DNA of 64,000 bases. Origin: JAZKID01 sp965247525. Its GTDB lineage: Bacteria; Pseudomonadota; Alphaproteobacteria; Rhizobiales; UBA4765. Where the stretch lies: positions 1,975,192-2,039,191 of the forward strand of contig OZ252015.1 of assembly GCA_965247525.1 (NCBI GenBank). The letters run 5' to 3'. The notes below the pieces were generated by a model. The model worked only from the letters and a program-made list of their open reading frames with translations, was not told where the DNA came from and made no database searches. Shown piece by piece: positions 8,055-16,885 of this stretch; the first letter of the stretch is position 1; every line of letters starts with the position of its first letter. The position numbers and the translations under genes were made by a program.

Positions 8055-8831
8055 GTGGAAACAAGTTTTTTTCAACATGATGGATTGAAGCTGGCATTTT
8101 ACGATGTTGGTGCCGGCGTGGCGGTTCTTCTCATTCACGGCTTTGCATCGAACGCACGCGTCAATTGGTTTGATACAGGATGGGCGGATTTACTGGTCAA
8201 AAATGGCTATCGCGTCATTGCATTCGACCATCGCGGCCATGGCCTTTCAGACAAACCGCATGACCCTGCCGCTTATGATCCGCCTAAAATGGCGCATGAT
8301 GCGCTTGCTTTACTCGACCATCTGAACGTGCCGCAGGCGCATATTATAGGCTATTCAATGGGCGGCCGGGTTACGGCATTTCTTCTCATCGAATCACAGG
8401 TGAGAGCGCTGTCAGCTGTCATCGGTGGTATCGGGGCAGGGCTGACGGAAGGCACAGGTGATCCGGCACCTATCATTGCGGCGCTGGAAGCGCCTTCAAT
8501 ATCGCAGGTCGAAACCCAGACCGGGCGCTTGTTTCGGGCTTTTGCCGACCAGACAAAAAGTGACCGCGCGGCTTTGGCGGCCTGTATGCGCTCGTCGCGC
8601 AAAAAAATTCTTGAAAGCGATCTGGCTGATATCCATGTTCCCGTTCTTATTGCCGTTGGCACTAAAGATGAGATTGCCGGCGCACCGCAAGCTTTGGCGA
8701 ATATGATATCAGGTGCGAAGGTTCTTGAAATTGAAGGGCGCGACCACATGCGCGCGGTTGGCGACCCTTTCTTCAAAAAAGGCGTGCTGGCCTTTCTGGC
8801 CGATGTTGAACAGGGAAAGACAAAATCATGA
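8055..8831 (+). CDS. Alpha/beta hydrolase
   Basis: The 258-residue protein has the alpha/beta-hydrolase order: oxyanion HGFAS (residues 29-33), FDHRGHGLSDKP, nucleophile elbow GYSMGG with Ser101, an Asp in GTKDE and a C-terminal His in GRDHMRAV. The substrate is unknown. It starts with GTG. The cap region is short. The TGA overlaps the ATG of cysE (ATGA, 8828-8831), so it is translationally coupled to the serine acetyltransferase gene. Confidence 0.88.
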   Translation: METSFFQHDGLKLAFYDVGAGVAVLLIHGFASNARVNWFDTGWADLLVKNGYRVIAFDHRGHGLSDKPHDPAAYDPPKMAHDALALLDHLNVPQAHIIGYSMGGRVTAFLLIESQVRALSAVIGGIGAGLTEGTGDPAPIIAALEAPSISQVETQTGRLFRAFADQTKSDRAALAACMRSSRKKILESDLADIHVPVLIAVGTKDEIAGAPQALANMISGAKVLEIEGRDHMRAVGDPFFKKGVLAFLADVEQGKTKS

Positions 8832-9619
8832 GCACGTCGCAATGGCAGCGTTTGCGCAGCGAAGCAGAGGACATCGCCCGCGATGAACCGGATATGACGG
8901 CGCTTGTGGGCCAGCTTGTGCTTTCGCACAAAAACCTCGCCGAAGCGGTCATCGGCCGGGTGGCTGCGCGACTAGAAAACGCAGCTGTAACCGCTGAAAA
9001 TATGACGCGCAATTATCGCACCTTGCTTGATGAGCAACCAGAGCTGGAGCAGGTGTTTGTTGCCGATCTTGAAGCGGTGCTGGAGCGCGATCCGGCTTGC
9101 ACGCGGCTCATCGAGCCTTTTTTGTATTTCAAAGGGTTTGTTGCCATTGAGGGTTACAGGCTTGCGCATTCCATGTGGAAAAAAGGGCGAAAAGATTTTG
9201 CTTTTATGATGCAGCATCGCATTGCCACTGCATTGAATATCGACATTCATCCCGCAGCGCGCATCGGCAAAGGCATTATGCTCGATCATGGATCGGGTTT
9301 TGTGTGCGGCGAGACCGTCGTGATCGAAGACAATGTGTCGATCATGCATGATGTGACGCTTGGGGGCAGCAGCACCGTTAAGGGGAGCGACCGCCACCCT
9401 AAAATTCGCCATGGTGTTTTGATTGGTGCGGGCGCAAAAGTGCTGGGCAATATTGAAGTGGGCGCATGCTCGCGTATCGGCTCAAGCTCGGTGGTGCTCT
9501 CTAACGTGCCGCCCTGCAAGACTGTCGCAGGTGTTCCGGCGCGTATTGTTGGCGATGCCGGCTGCACCGAGCCTGCCCGTAAAATGGACCATAATTTTGG
9601 CTTCGATTTCCAGATCTAG
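8828..9619 (+). CDS. cysE: Serine O-acetyltransferase
   Basis: It acetylates L-serine with acetyl-CoA to O-acetylserine, the first step of cysteine synthesis in the cytosol. The 263-residue protein has the helical N-terminal SAT domain (residues 1-140) and a left-handed beta-helix of hexapeptide repeats (INIHPAARIGKGIMLDH-like stretch onward). The catalytic His/Asp segments DHGSGFVCGE and HDVTLGG are present, and so is a C-terminal tail. It is linked upstream to the hydrolase gene and downstream to the DUF3126 gene. Confidence 0.94.
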   Translation: MSTSQWQRLRSEAEDIARDEPDMTALVGQLVLSHKNLAEAVIGRVAARLENAAVTAENMTRNYRTLLDEQPELEQVFVADLEAVLERDPACTRLIEPFLYFKGFVAIEGYRLAHSMWKKGRKDFAFMMQHRIATALNIDIHPAARIGKGIMLDHGSGFVCGETVVIEDNVSIMHDVTLGGSSTVKGSDRHPKIRHGVLIGAGAKVLGNIEVGACSRIGSSSVVLSNVPPCKTVAGVPARIVGDAGCTEPARKMDHNFGFDFQI

Positions 9620-9673
9620 TCTTGCAGAGCTTGGCTTTCGGGGCTATCAAAACGGCAACAGATAAGGCGCGAC

Positions 9674-9892
9674 ATGAAAAAAGATGAGCTTTCAAAAGTC
9701 GAAGGATTTCTTCGCAAAACATTCGACAATTCAAAGATCGGCGTGCGTGCGCGCCCGAACAAACAGGATTCCGCCGAAGTTTTTGTCGGCGACGAATTTA
9801 TCGGCGTGTTGTTTGAAGACCTTGAAGACGGCGAAAAGTCCTACAATTTTCAGATGGCTATTCTCGATATTGATCTGGAAGATGCCGAATAG
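9674..9892 (+). CDS. DUF3126 family protein
   Basis: A 72-residue, acidic, soluble protein that I recognise as DUF3126: KVEGFLRKTFDN, RARPNKQDSAEVFVGDEFIGV and EDGEKSYNFQMAILDIDL. Function is unknown. It follows cysE at a 54-base distance, an arrangement I recall as common in Alphaproteobacteria, suggesting a link to sulfur metabolism that is only inferred from context. Confidence 0.88.
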   Translation: MKKDELSKVEGFLRKTFDNSKIGVRARPNKQDSAEVFVGDEFIGVLFEDLEDGEKSYNFQMAILDIDLEDAE

Positions 9893-9980
9893 CAGGTATT
9901 TGATTCAAACTTTAAATATTGTTTTCTTGTCTGTAGTGTTTTAAACATCAAAAATATTTTATTTAATTGAGATCATTTTT

Positions 9981-11990
9981 ATGGCTGTCCAGAAATTCTT
10001 GCATTCACCACTTTCAAAAATTAAAACCGATATTTTGGCTTCTCAGATTGCGGCAACGAAATCATCCACCACATTTTCCAATGTGGTGGCCATGAGCGGC
10101 GCCAAGCCTCGACTTGCAGGGTGGATAAATCCAAATAGGCCTGATGGCGCACCAGATAATTTTCCGGAAAAGACACCTCAGCCGAGCCCCAGAGTTTCAC
10201 CGACGCCATTTACATCTGCAACTCCACAACCTCGCCGTCTTCCAAAAAAATGGATTGAAAGCGATTGGCTAAGCGCATTCCAGCCATCGCCTCGCGCGCA
10301 AACCTTTCTGACTTATGCTGCGGCGGGCCTTGGCGCGGTCGTATTGGCTGTCGGAGTGGGAAAAGCTGCAAAAGCACTTGGTCTGAAAAATGTTGCAAAG
10401 CTTGTTCTTGAAAATCCGGGCTTTGAAAAACGCGCGATTGAAGAACTGACAGTTACAAATGCCGAAAAAGTACCGAGCTTTTTCCAACGTGCAAAAAACT
10501 GGTTTTCTGATTGGAAACTTGGTTACGGGCAAAAAATGAACCGGCTTTTTAATATTGACGGTGGTTCGGGCGGACTAAGCTCAGACATTGCCCTTTTTAA
10601 TTCTACAAGCGGACTGGCGACAGTTGAGAAACAGTCTGCCCGTAAGTTAAATCTGCTTGCCGTGGATGAAGGCGGGATTGGCTCTAATAAACTTATTGAT
10701 AAAACAAATTTTGTTGCACCCGTTAAAGTGACGCAAGTTCCATATGTACAAGACAATTTACTTTCAACAGCAGAGCAAAAAAATAAAGCACTGATTCTGC
10801 ACGTTGATGATGAACCACTTCGCTGGGTAAAGCGTCACAACACATCAAGTTACAATCCGTTTGAGCTTTATCGTCGTTTTCAGGATCGGCGCATGCTCTC
10901 CCCAAATTACGTGTTGAAAGGACCATTGGGCGAATATGCAGGGTCCGGGTTCGCGCAGTTTGATAAGTGGCAGCTTCGTGAAATCAGACGCTTAAGCGAT
11001 TATGCAAATAAAGAGATCAAAACAGGTTCAAAAAATCTTGGTAAAAAGCTTTGGTCGGCGATTGACACGATTTATCATCGGAAAAGCGAGTTTCCCCCTT
11101 TCGAAATTTACGCCAACAGTATTGTTAATTTCGAAAAGTTTCGCGGACGCCAACAGGCCTATAACGGTCTAAATTATTTCGAGATCAAGAATCTTTACGA
11201 AAAAAACCTGAGCGCCCGAAAAAAATTGCGTTCCGTAATTTTCAAGCATCTCGATGTGGGACAAAGTATTATCGGACTTGTTGTAACGGGTAAGACCAAG
11301 CCCGCAAAGGCCAAAGCGTATGATCTTATGATTGAGGGGCTTCAGCAAGAATACGATACACTTGCCTCGCGCTACATCAACTCAAAAATAAAAACCGCAC
11401 CTGTTGCTGTTATTGAAAAGACAGCGATTGAAACTGCTGAAACGACCGAAACGCTTGCAAAGGAAAAAATTCTGCGAGTTACAAAAAGCGAACCTCAGCT
11501 TGTGACTTTAGAGCCGGTAACGCCGGAACCATTCAAAGTTGCCGTGGAACCAGTGAAGCCGGTTGTGGCTGATCCGCCTGTCATTCATGCGGAGACCAAA
11601 CTGCCAATTCAAGAAACTCCATCCAAGCCCAGAAAGACTGCAGATTCAAAAATAAAATCTGAAACTTTATCTGTCGAATCGAGTGAAACTGCAATTAAGG
11701 ATGCTGAGACACACTTTACGTCGCTCAATCCAACCGGCATCAAACCCGGCTCGAAAAGACGAAATGTCGTCAAAAATTTACGTGGGACAAGTTTCACAGA
11801 TGAATACGGAAACAGATTTATAAAAACAAAACAGGGTACTATCTTCTTGCGCAAGGTCGAGACAGACACGCCCAATGCTGTTAGATCGTCGAGGTCAGCG
11901 CACAGGATAAGCTGGGAAATGTTTGAAGATGCTGCGCCAGAAAAAAATGTCGCTGCCCGGCGTGCATGGCGAACAAAAGATTACGTATAG
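9981..11990 (+). CDS. Unrecognised 669-residue protein with one membrane segment
   Basis: I do not recognise a family. Residues 1-60 are Ser/Thr/Lys rich; residues 60-90 are Pro rich; one hydrophobic Ala/Gly/Val helix lies at about 110-128; residues 150-460 are a mixed soluble region rich in Lys, Asn and aromatic residues; residues 460-600 are a low-complexity Pro/Glu/Thr/Lys stretch with repeated PEPxKVAVEPVKP-like units; the end is basic. There is no signal peptide. The gene is visibly AT-richer than its neighbours, and it sits between cysE/DUF3126 and a conserved envelope region, consistent with lineage-specific or acquired DNA. No ribosome-binding site is obvious before the ATG. Confidence 0.65.
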   Translation: MAVQKFLHSPLSKIKTDILASQIAATKSSTTFSNVVAMSGAKPRLAGWINPNRPDGAPDNFPEKTPQPSPRVSPTPFTSATPQPRRLPKKWIESDWLSAFQPSPRAQTFLTYAAAGLGAVVLAVGVGKAAKALGLKNVAKLVLENPGFEKRAIEELTVTNAEKVPSFFQRAKNWFSDWKLGYGQKMNRLFNIDGGSGGLSSDIALFNSTSGLATVEKQSARKLNLLAVDEGGIGSNKLIDKTNFVAPVKVTQVPYVQDNLLSTAEQKNKALILHVDDEPLRWVKRHNTSSYNPFELYRRFQDRRMLSPNYVLKGPLGEYAGSGFAQFDKWQLREIRRLSDYANKEIKTGSKNLGKKLWSAIDTIYHRKSEFPPFEIYANSIVNFEKFRGRQQAYNGLNYFEIKNLYEKNLSARKKLRSVIFKHLDVGQSIIGLVVTGKTKPAKAKAYDLMIEGLQQEYDTLASRYINSKIKTAPVAVIEKTAIETAETTETLAKEKILRVTKSEPQLVTLEPVTPEPFKVAVEPVKPVVADPPVIHAETKLPIQETPSKPRKTADSKIKSETLSVESSETAIKDAETHFTSLNPTGIKPGSKRRNVVKNLRGTSFTDEYGNRFIKTKQGTIFLRKVETDTPNAVRSSRSAHRISWEMFEDAAPEKNVAARRAWRTKDYV

Positions 11991-12211
11991 AAACATACGA
12001 ACAAGAAATACGCGACGGCGTTCAAAATGGAAGCTATAAAATTGACAGGAATAATTTTGTTTACAAGACTGATGAAGCTGGAAATATGCAGCCGCTTTCA
12101 CTGATTGTAAAAACGCCAGATGGCGAGATAGAAAAATTTGTAATTTGCAACAACACATCGGTTGCCGTCAGGAATCATGGTCCGTCAGGTGATTTTCAGG
12201 CACCGGAATGA
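11966..12211 (+). CDS. Unrecognised 81-residue protein overlapping the 669-residue gene
   Basis: This small frame starts 25 bases before the end of the preceding gene in another frame. It is soluble and polar, with FVYKTDEAGNMQPLSLIVKT then a GEIEKFVI strand. Its composition is loosely similar to the last part of the larger protein (FTDEYGNRFIKTKQGTIFLRK), so it might be a related small beta domain; this is a visual impression only. No Shine-Dalgarno is visible, so translation would rely on coupling. Confidence 0.5.
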   Translation: MANKRLRIETYEQEIRDGVQNGSYKIDRNNFVYKTDEAGNMQPLSLIVKTPDGEIEKFVICNNTSVAVRNHGPSGDFQAPE

Positions 12212-12239
12212 AAGCCTGTGATTAGATGAGCTTTGGACG

Positions 12240-12926
12240 CTACCGCTCTTCACTCACACCAACCGCGCTAAGCAATGCGTTGACGTTCTGCTCCAGCAGT
12301 GTCCAGTCAGCCAGCAGCGTTTGTGGAAACCGGTAAACGATATCAATCTTGTCGGCGATGCGGATTTCTCGAATGCACATGGGCGGCTGGCCTTCCGCCT
12401 GCGGCGCGCAGCGCACGAAATAACCACCGGGATTTTGTGGGTCGTAGACCAGCGTTTCATCATCGTAACCGGTATTGTCTTTAAACTTCCGCATTGCGAG
12501 GTTTGAAGGGCCGCTGTCGATCTCGCTGCTTAAAAAGCGCTTGTAGACGCTCGACACACGCAGAGGCGGCGCAAGGGCTTCATCTTTGGGTGTGATCGAG
12601 ACAAAAATCAGGGTCGGTTCAACATTGTTTTCCTGCCAGGGCACGGCAAGGTCGAGGCGTTCCTGAGCGCCGTCGCGTTTTTGGTGGTCGAAACGTATCA
12701 AGTCTTGCGGAACCAGTAGCTCCAGACCGCCAACGTTCACATGCGCCGCGCGCGGCACAGCCTCAGTTGATGGGGTTTCGGGTTTTTCCAGAAGACCCAA
12801 AAAGGCAAGACTGAGATAGAGAAGCGATAAAACGATCAGCGTGCCGATGGCCGTGATCAGCGGCCAGCGCGGCAGCGTGGGAAGATCAAGGCCAAGGCCA
12901 GGCATGATGCCTGTTCGGGATTTCAT
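12240..12926 (-). CDS. Membrane-anchored protein of unknown function
   Basis: The 228-residue protein has an N-terminal cytosolic stretch, one strong hydrophobic helix at about residues 23-46 (ITAIGTLIVLSLLYLSLAFL) and a periplasmic domain of about 180 residues with no motif I recognise. A pair of Cys in the segment VRCAPQAEGQPPMCIREI suggests a disulfide. Orthologues of this kind are usually annotated 'hypothetical' in Alphaproteobacteria. It is a single gene, divergent from the DUF6949-like gene. Confidence 0.72.
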   Translation of the reverse strand: MKSRTGIMPGLGLDLPTLPRWPLITAIGTLIVLSLLYLSLAFLGLLEKPETPSTEAVPRAAHVNVGGLELLVPQDLIRFDHQKRDGAQERLDLAVPWQENNVEPTLIFVSITPKDEALAPPLRVSSVYKRFLSSEIDSGPSNLAMRKFKDNTGYDDETLVYDPQNPGGYFVRCAPQAEGQPPMCIREIRIADKIDIVYRFPQTLLADWTLLEQNVNALLSAVGVSEER

Positions 12927-13018
12927 TATACGCGCTCTATGTTGAAACGAGGCTTGTCCATTGCGATTAAATATGGTGTATAAAGGGTTAATATTCAGTT
13001 TAGTAATGGTGGCGTTTG

Positions 13019-13345
13019 ATGCTTGTTATGCTCGTAACTTTTTGGGCCGTTTCAGCCGGTTTTGTAACCGCAGGCCTGTTTTTCAGTTTTTATCAGCTTA
13101 TGACGAATTCGCCTGTTTCTTTCGGGCTGGCAATGTCCGACAAAATGCAGACCTCGCTGATGGCTGTGCCTTTGCTTCTTTTCTCAGGTCCGGTGGTGAT
13201 TATGCGCCATGCATGGCGCGGCCGCATTTTTGAAAAACGTGACTGGCGCTGGATTTTTGCCTCACTGGCAATTGTAACGTTGTGGAGCTTTTTAACCGGG
13301 CTGGTCATTCTTGATCTCAGCTTCATGCTGAGCGCCAGCGTTTAA
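13019..13345 (+). CDS. Small three-helix membrane protein (DUF6949-like)
   Basis: A protein of about 108 residues with three hydrophobic segments (MLVMLVTFWAVSAGFVTAGL, LMAVPLLLFSGPVVIM, IFASLAIVTLWSFLTGLVIL). The pattern, with FYQLMTNSPVSF after helix one and RGRIFEKRDW before helix three, is what I recall for DUF6949, a short alphaproteobacterial membrane family of unknown role. The frame also allows TTG at 13016; ATG at 13019 is better spaced from the GGTGG at 13006-13010. Confidence 0.75.
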   Translation: MLVMLVTFWAVSAGFVTAGLFFSFYQLMTNSPVSFGLAMSDKMQTSLMAVPLLLFSGPVVIMRHAWRGRIFEKRDWRWIFASLAIVTLWSFLTGLVILDLSFMLSASV

Positions 13346-13385
13346 AAAAAGTGAGGCCGGTCCTTTTGAAGGATACCGGCCTCGA
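13342..13385 (-). terminator. Rho-independent terminator for the LapG-like gene
   Basis: GAGGCCGGT pairs with ACCGGCCTC around a loop, and on the minus strand the stem is followed by a run of seven T. It lies downstream of the LapG-like gene on the minus strand. It also sits just after the stop of the small membrane protein on the plus strand, but without a plus-strand T run. Confidence 0.75.
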
Positions 13386-13450
13386 TCGAAGGCCCTGGTC
13401 GACTTTGGGGGGCTGGGGAGGGGTGGGGCGCGACCAGTTCCTCGAACTCG

Positions 13451-14098
13451 CTATTTCTGGGCTGCAACCACCAGATCCGGGCTGGTCTGATCGCTCAGTG
13501 ACACCCATAAATTTACATTGTCCGTCGACTGCCGTTTGACGAAGCGGTAGCCCGTCTGGTTCCAGCTGACGATTTCATCGCGGACGTTGTCGAGGATCAT
13601 GTCGCCCTTGGACGTATGCGCTGTCAGCACGGCATGGCCTTCGTTTTTAAGATCGCGCACAACGGTGATCAGCAATGCCGATGCCGGCCAGCCACGGGCC
13701 ATCAAGTCACGGCGTTTCAGCAAAACGTAGTCTTCGCAATCGCCTTTTCCATCGTCCGGATACGACCAGCGTTCGGTCACGCCAAAGTGCTCGGCATCCG
13801 TCACGGGTGTAATGTCCTTGTTCACTTTCGCATTGACGCTGATGAGGTCTTTCATGCGCGATGTCGACATCTGCATCGGCTGTGAGGCGCCATCATTGCC
13901 CTGACATTCATCTGGCATATCGCGGCAAAACTGCAGCCAGCCAATCGGTCCGCGGACAGGATCAAGTGTGGTGAGAAACGACTTTGCGACACCTGTATTT
14001 GGTGACGTCATTGGTTTAAGGGAAGCGTATTGTTCGCCCGCCAAAACGGAATTTGCCCATAATGCAGCAGCGATCAACGCTGCGGTTCGAAATAACAT
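13451..14098 (-). CDS. Periplasmic transglutaminase-like cysteine peptidase (BTLCP/LapG-like)
   Basis: The 215-residue protein has a signal peptide (cleavage near ANSVLA, residue 20). The papain/transglutaminase-like triad is visible: Cys121 in GKGDCEDYV, His155 in EGHAVLTA and Asp170 in MILDNV. This is the bacterial transglutaminase-like cysteine proteinase family that includes LapG, a c-di-GMP-controlled protease releasing surface adhesins. No LapD or adhesin gene is next to it, so that role is not shown here. The PilZ gene nearby on the same strand is a loose thematic link. Confidence 0.85.
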   Translation of the reverse strand: MLFRTAALIAAALWANSVLAGEQYASLKPMTSPNTGVAKSFLTTLDPVRGPIGWLQFCRDMPDECQGNDGASQPMQMSTSRMKDLISVNAKVNKDITPVTDAEHFGVTERWSYPDDGKGDCEDYVLLKRRDLMARGWPASALLITVVRDLKNEGHAVLTAHTSKGDMILDNVRDEIVSWNQTGYRFVKRQSTDNVNLWVSLSDQTSPDLVVAAQK

Positions 14099-14459
14099 AG
14101 TTCAGCCCCTGTGTATTTTCTTATTTCCACAGAGATTGCCAGTAAGACGCTGCTTTTATTCTAAGTAACGCGGCGGTTATTGATATGAATACGCTTCAAA
14201 TACTTTTCGTTATTTAATAAATATTGATGCGTTTTTAAATAAAATTTGAGCTAGCGTGATTTCCTGAATGTTTGAAAGATGTTAGATGAGGAGCTCCCAA
14301 CGCAGGCGGTTGTTGGGGTCGTCCGATATCATTGGCTCGTAGAAAAGCCAATTGGCCTATCTTCCTGTTTTAATTGCTTAAAACAAAAAAGCGCCACCTG
14401 ATCGCATGAACGCGGGCATGAGGTAAAGGCAAGATTAAGAAAGGGCGATTTGAGACAGA
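14099..14459. other. Intergenic region, no gene seen
   Basis: This 361-base, AT-rich gap lies between two minus-strand genes. It contains short inverted repeats (CCCAACgcaggcgGTTGTTGGG near 14297, GTTTTaattgcttAAAAC near 14367) and an AGGGG ribosome-binding site for the LapG-like gene at 14104-14108. I saw no convincing coding frame, tRNA or strong promoter. Confidence 0.5.
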
Positions 14460-15089
14460 TTAGCCGTTTTGCAGGTGCTGCTCGATATGGTCGATCAGCT
14501 GAATATTGGCAAATTCAATGGCGATACCGTTTTCGATATGGCGCACGACGCGGCCGCGCACGCGCCCCAGCATAATCTGAACGCCGAGTTCAGGTTTGAC
14601 CTCGAGCATCACAGCGGCACCTGAAAGCGAGAGATCCAGCAGGCGGCAGCGATAGCTGCGGCCATCGGGAAGCGTAATCTGCGTATCGGGATTTTTTGGG
14701 GCGATACGTTCATGCCTGCGGTCTTCCGGCAGGTTCAGGTCTTTGCGATTGGCAAGCCAGGTCAGCTGTGCGGCCAGTTTGTCGCGCTTGCGCATGGAGG
14801 CTTCGATGGTCATGGCAAATCCGCTCTCGAATGTGCGCGCGACTTTGCCTTCGACACGGCCAACATGGTCGATATATGCAATGACGTGATCGCCAACACT
14901 GCCAATTTGTGGAGCATTGAGCATAACGCCGCCCGGCGACATATCAATGACGCTGCAGCCATATTCATTTTTGTCGGCCAGCATATAGCGTCCTGCAAGG
15001 TCTACTTTAACGCGTGACCAGCGACGTCGCTCGCGGGGGCGAACGGCAAGACGGATGCTTTCTTTTGTTGCAAGTTTCATAAAGGCCAA
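14460..15089 (-). CDS. Tandem PilZ-domain protein
   Basis: The 209-residue protein contains two PilZ domains, each with both c-di-GMP contact motifs. Domain one has RRWSR (R22...R26) and DMSPGG (49-54); domain two has RRHER (R124...R128) and DLSLSG (152-157). Both are therefore predicted to bind cyclic di-GMP. The protein is soluble, with no output domain. Downstream targets may be motility, cellulose or adhesion, none of which are encoded here. It is a single gene, 46 bases from the PAS-domain gene on the same strand. Confidence 0.9.
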   Translation of the reverse strand: MAFMKLATKESIRLAVRPRERRRWSRVKVDLAGRYMLADKNEYGCSVIDMSPGGVMLNAPQIGSVGDHVIAYIDHVGRVEGKVARTFESGFAMTIEASMRKRDKLAAQLTWLANRKDLNLPEDRRHERIAPKNPDTQITLPDGRSYRCRLLDLSLSGAAVMLEVKPELGVQIMLGRVRGRVVRHIENGIAIEFANIQLIDHIEQHLQNG

Positions 15090-15134
15090 CCAGCCTCTAT
15101 GAAACAGGGTTTATCGTTAATTTTGCCTGAAGTT

Positions 15135-15815
15135 TTAGGCGTGCTCGCCTGTTTTGCCGCCTTCAAGAACAACGAGATGGCGAACCCGGCGCATTTTAGG
15201 CTGCGGCATAAACAACAACGGTGCTGGTTCACGTCGCTCAACGGCGCTATCGCGTGCAGCGGCCATTGCTGCATAGCGCGGCATCGGTTCGCGGAGCGGC
15301 GTGCCGGGCCAGATCAGGCGCGTGGTTTCAATGTCGCGCGTGACAGGCGGCGAAAGGCCGATCCAATAAGGCTGGTCGAGAGGCAACAAAGCGCCAAGAA
15401 CACGCATTTCGCTGCTGCCCTGAACATGGAGCGGCATCAGCACCATCTCCATATCGATGCGCTGGTTGCGTGTATTGCGGCCGACAAGCTCAACAACGGC
15501 AACCAGGTTTTTCTCTAAGACAGTGCGAAGCAGCGTGCGCATCTGCTCTTCATTATGGCCTGTCCAGTCGGACATGAAGTCGCGGCCTTTCAGCTCGCGG
15601 CAGTGAAGGGCACAGATGCGTGTGCCGGCCAGACGCCAGACATAGCGCTGGCAATCGCCTTCCACATCCAGAATAAAAATATCCGCAAGAACATCGCGGA
15701 TATCGGCAGGTTCAATTTCACTGCGGTAAGGCGCAGGGCGTGCGCCGCGGCGCGCATTCCAATAGCTGTAAAGCTCGAGGGAGGAAGGATGGATAAAACG
15801 CGGGAGTTGTTTCAT
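15135..15815 (-). CDS. PAS-domain protein (PAS_5 family)
   Basis: The 226-residue soluble protein matches the alphaproteobacterial PAS_5 family: LYSYWNARRGARPAPYRSEI at residues 16-35, then IRDVLADIFILDV, YVWRLAGTRIC and the GRDFMSDW loop. This is a single sensory PAS fold with no kinase, cyclase or HTH attached. The ligand is unknown. It lies directly upstream of the tandem PilZ gene and could be cotranscribed with it. Confidence 0.82.
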   Translation of the reverse strand: MKQLPRFIHPSSLELYSYWNARRGARPAPYRSEIEPADIRDVLADIFILDVEGDCQRYVWRLAGTRICALHCRELKGRDFMSDWTGHNEEQMRTLLRTVLEKNLVAVVELVGRNTRNQRIDMEMVLMPLHVQGSSEMRVLGALLPLDQPYWIGLSPPVTRDIETTRLIWPGTPLREPMPRYAAMAAARDSAVERREPAPLLFMPQPKMRRVRHLVVLEGGKTGEHA

Positions 15816-16015
15816 GGAAAATTTTACTCAACTTTAATAAATGCAATATCACGACATTAAATATTTGTTAGGTACAAATGTTTACTATGGTTAATTTATG
15901 TTCACAAGCAAAAAATCACTGTAAGGCGTTCACATTATTGCTTAAAATGTGATTTAACTTAATGTCTTTCAGAGCTTCAAACGTAAAAATCTTAAGACAT
16001 TTATGAAGGCCGCAC

Positions 16016-16771
16016 GTGGTGACTGAACTTGACACGACACAAATAAAAAAACGAGAGCCGTTTTTTAATATGCCGCGCGTCATCGTGGTATGCACGCTGA
16101 TACTGCTGCTTATTCATGGTGTGCGCATTATGCTTTCACCTGAATTGCAGGAAAGCATGCTTCTGCATTTTGCGTTTTTTCCGATGGCCTATCATCTTGA
16201 AGATGAAGCGCACTGGTCGTTGCTCGATGGCCTGCGACTGTGGTCTCCATTCACCTATTCTCTGTTACATCTCAACTGGATGCACGTGATTGTAAATGTG
16301 CTCTGGTTTGTCGTGTTTGGCACACCCGTGGCTTACCGTTTCGGTGCGAGGCGGTTTTTGCTATTTTGTACGTTGTGCGCACCATTCGGTGCTCTGGCGC
16401 ATTATCTCAGTTTTGGACCAAATGGCCCGCCTGTGATTGGCGCGTCGGCGGTTGTTTCGGGCCTCACAGCAGCAGCTTTAAGATTTGCGTTTTCATATGG
16501 CGGCGGATTGCAGCCGGGCGCGACAGACCCCTCGCGTTTTCGCAGACCTGCGCCAACGCTTCTGGACAATCTGCGCGAGCGGCAGGTTTTTGCCTTCTTT
16601 ATCGTCTGGCTGGTTATCAACATTCTGTTTGGGATTGGCGGCAGCGTTCTCAGCCCCGATATGCAAGTGGCATGGCAGGCGCATCTTGGTGGATTTATCG
16701 GCGGGCTTATCTTGTTTCAACTGCTCGACCCCATTGATCCAAAACAGCTTTCAAGCCTGCAAAAATCGTGA
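16016..16771 (+). CDS. Rhomboid family intramembrane serine protease
   Basis: The 251-residue protein has at least six hydrophobic segments. Rhomboid features are HLNWMHVIVN (HxxxxHxxxN in the second helix), the nucleophile Ser144 in GASAVVSG and the catalytic His223 in WQAHLGGFIGG. The active site GASA instead of GASG is a mild deviation. Rhomboids cleave membrane helices; the substrate is unknown. It starts at one of two consecutive GTG codons (16016 or 16019). Confidence 0.9.
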   Translation: MVTELDTTQIKKREPFFNMPRVIVVCTLILLLIHGVRIMLSPELQESMLLHFAFFPMAYHLEDEAHWSLLDGLRLWSPFTYSLLHLNWMHVIVNVLWFVVFGTPVAYRFGARRFLLFCTLCAPFGALAHYLSFGPNGPPVIGASAVVSGLTAAALRFAFSYGGGLQPGATDPSRFRRPAPTLLDNLRERQVFAFFIVWLVINILFGIGGSVLSPDMQVAWQAHLGGFIGGLILFQLLDPIDPKQLSSLQKS

Positions 16772-16885
16772 TCGTTAAAATTCTCTGAATCATCTTGTCC
16801 TTTTCAAAAGGTGTGCGACACTTGAAGCCTCAAGAAAGACCAAGGCGTCAAGACTTTGGCTTTCATCACATAGCGGGGGCTTAAA

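Noticed and set aside
13451..15089. A full c-di-GMP adhesin-release system (LapG-like protease with tandem PilZ)
   Set aside because: No LapD-type membrane receptor or large adhesin lies nearby, so the proximity is only suggestive.
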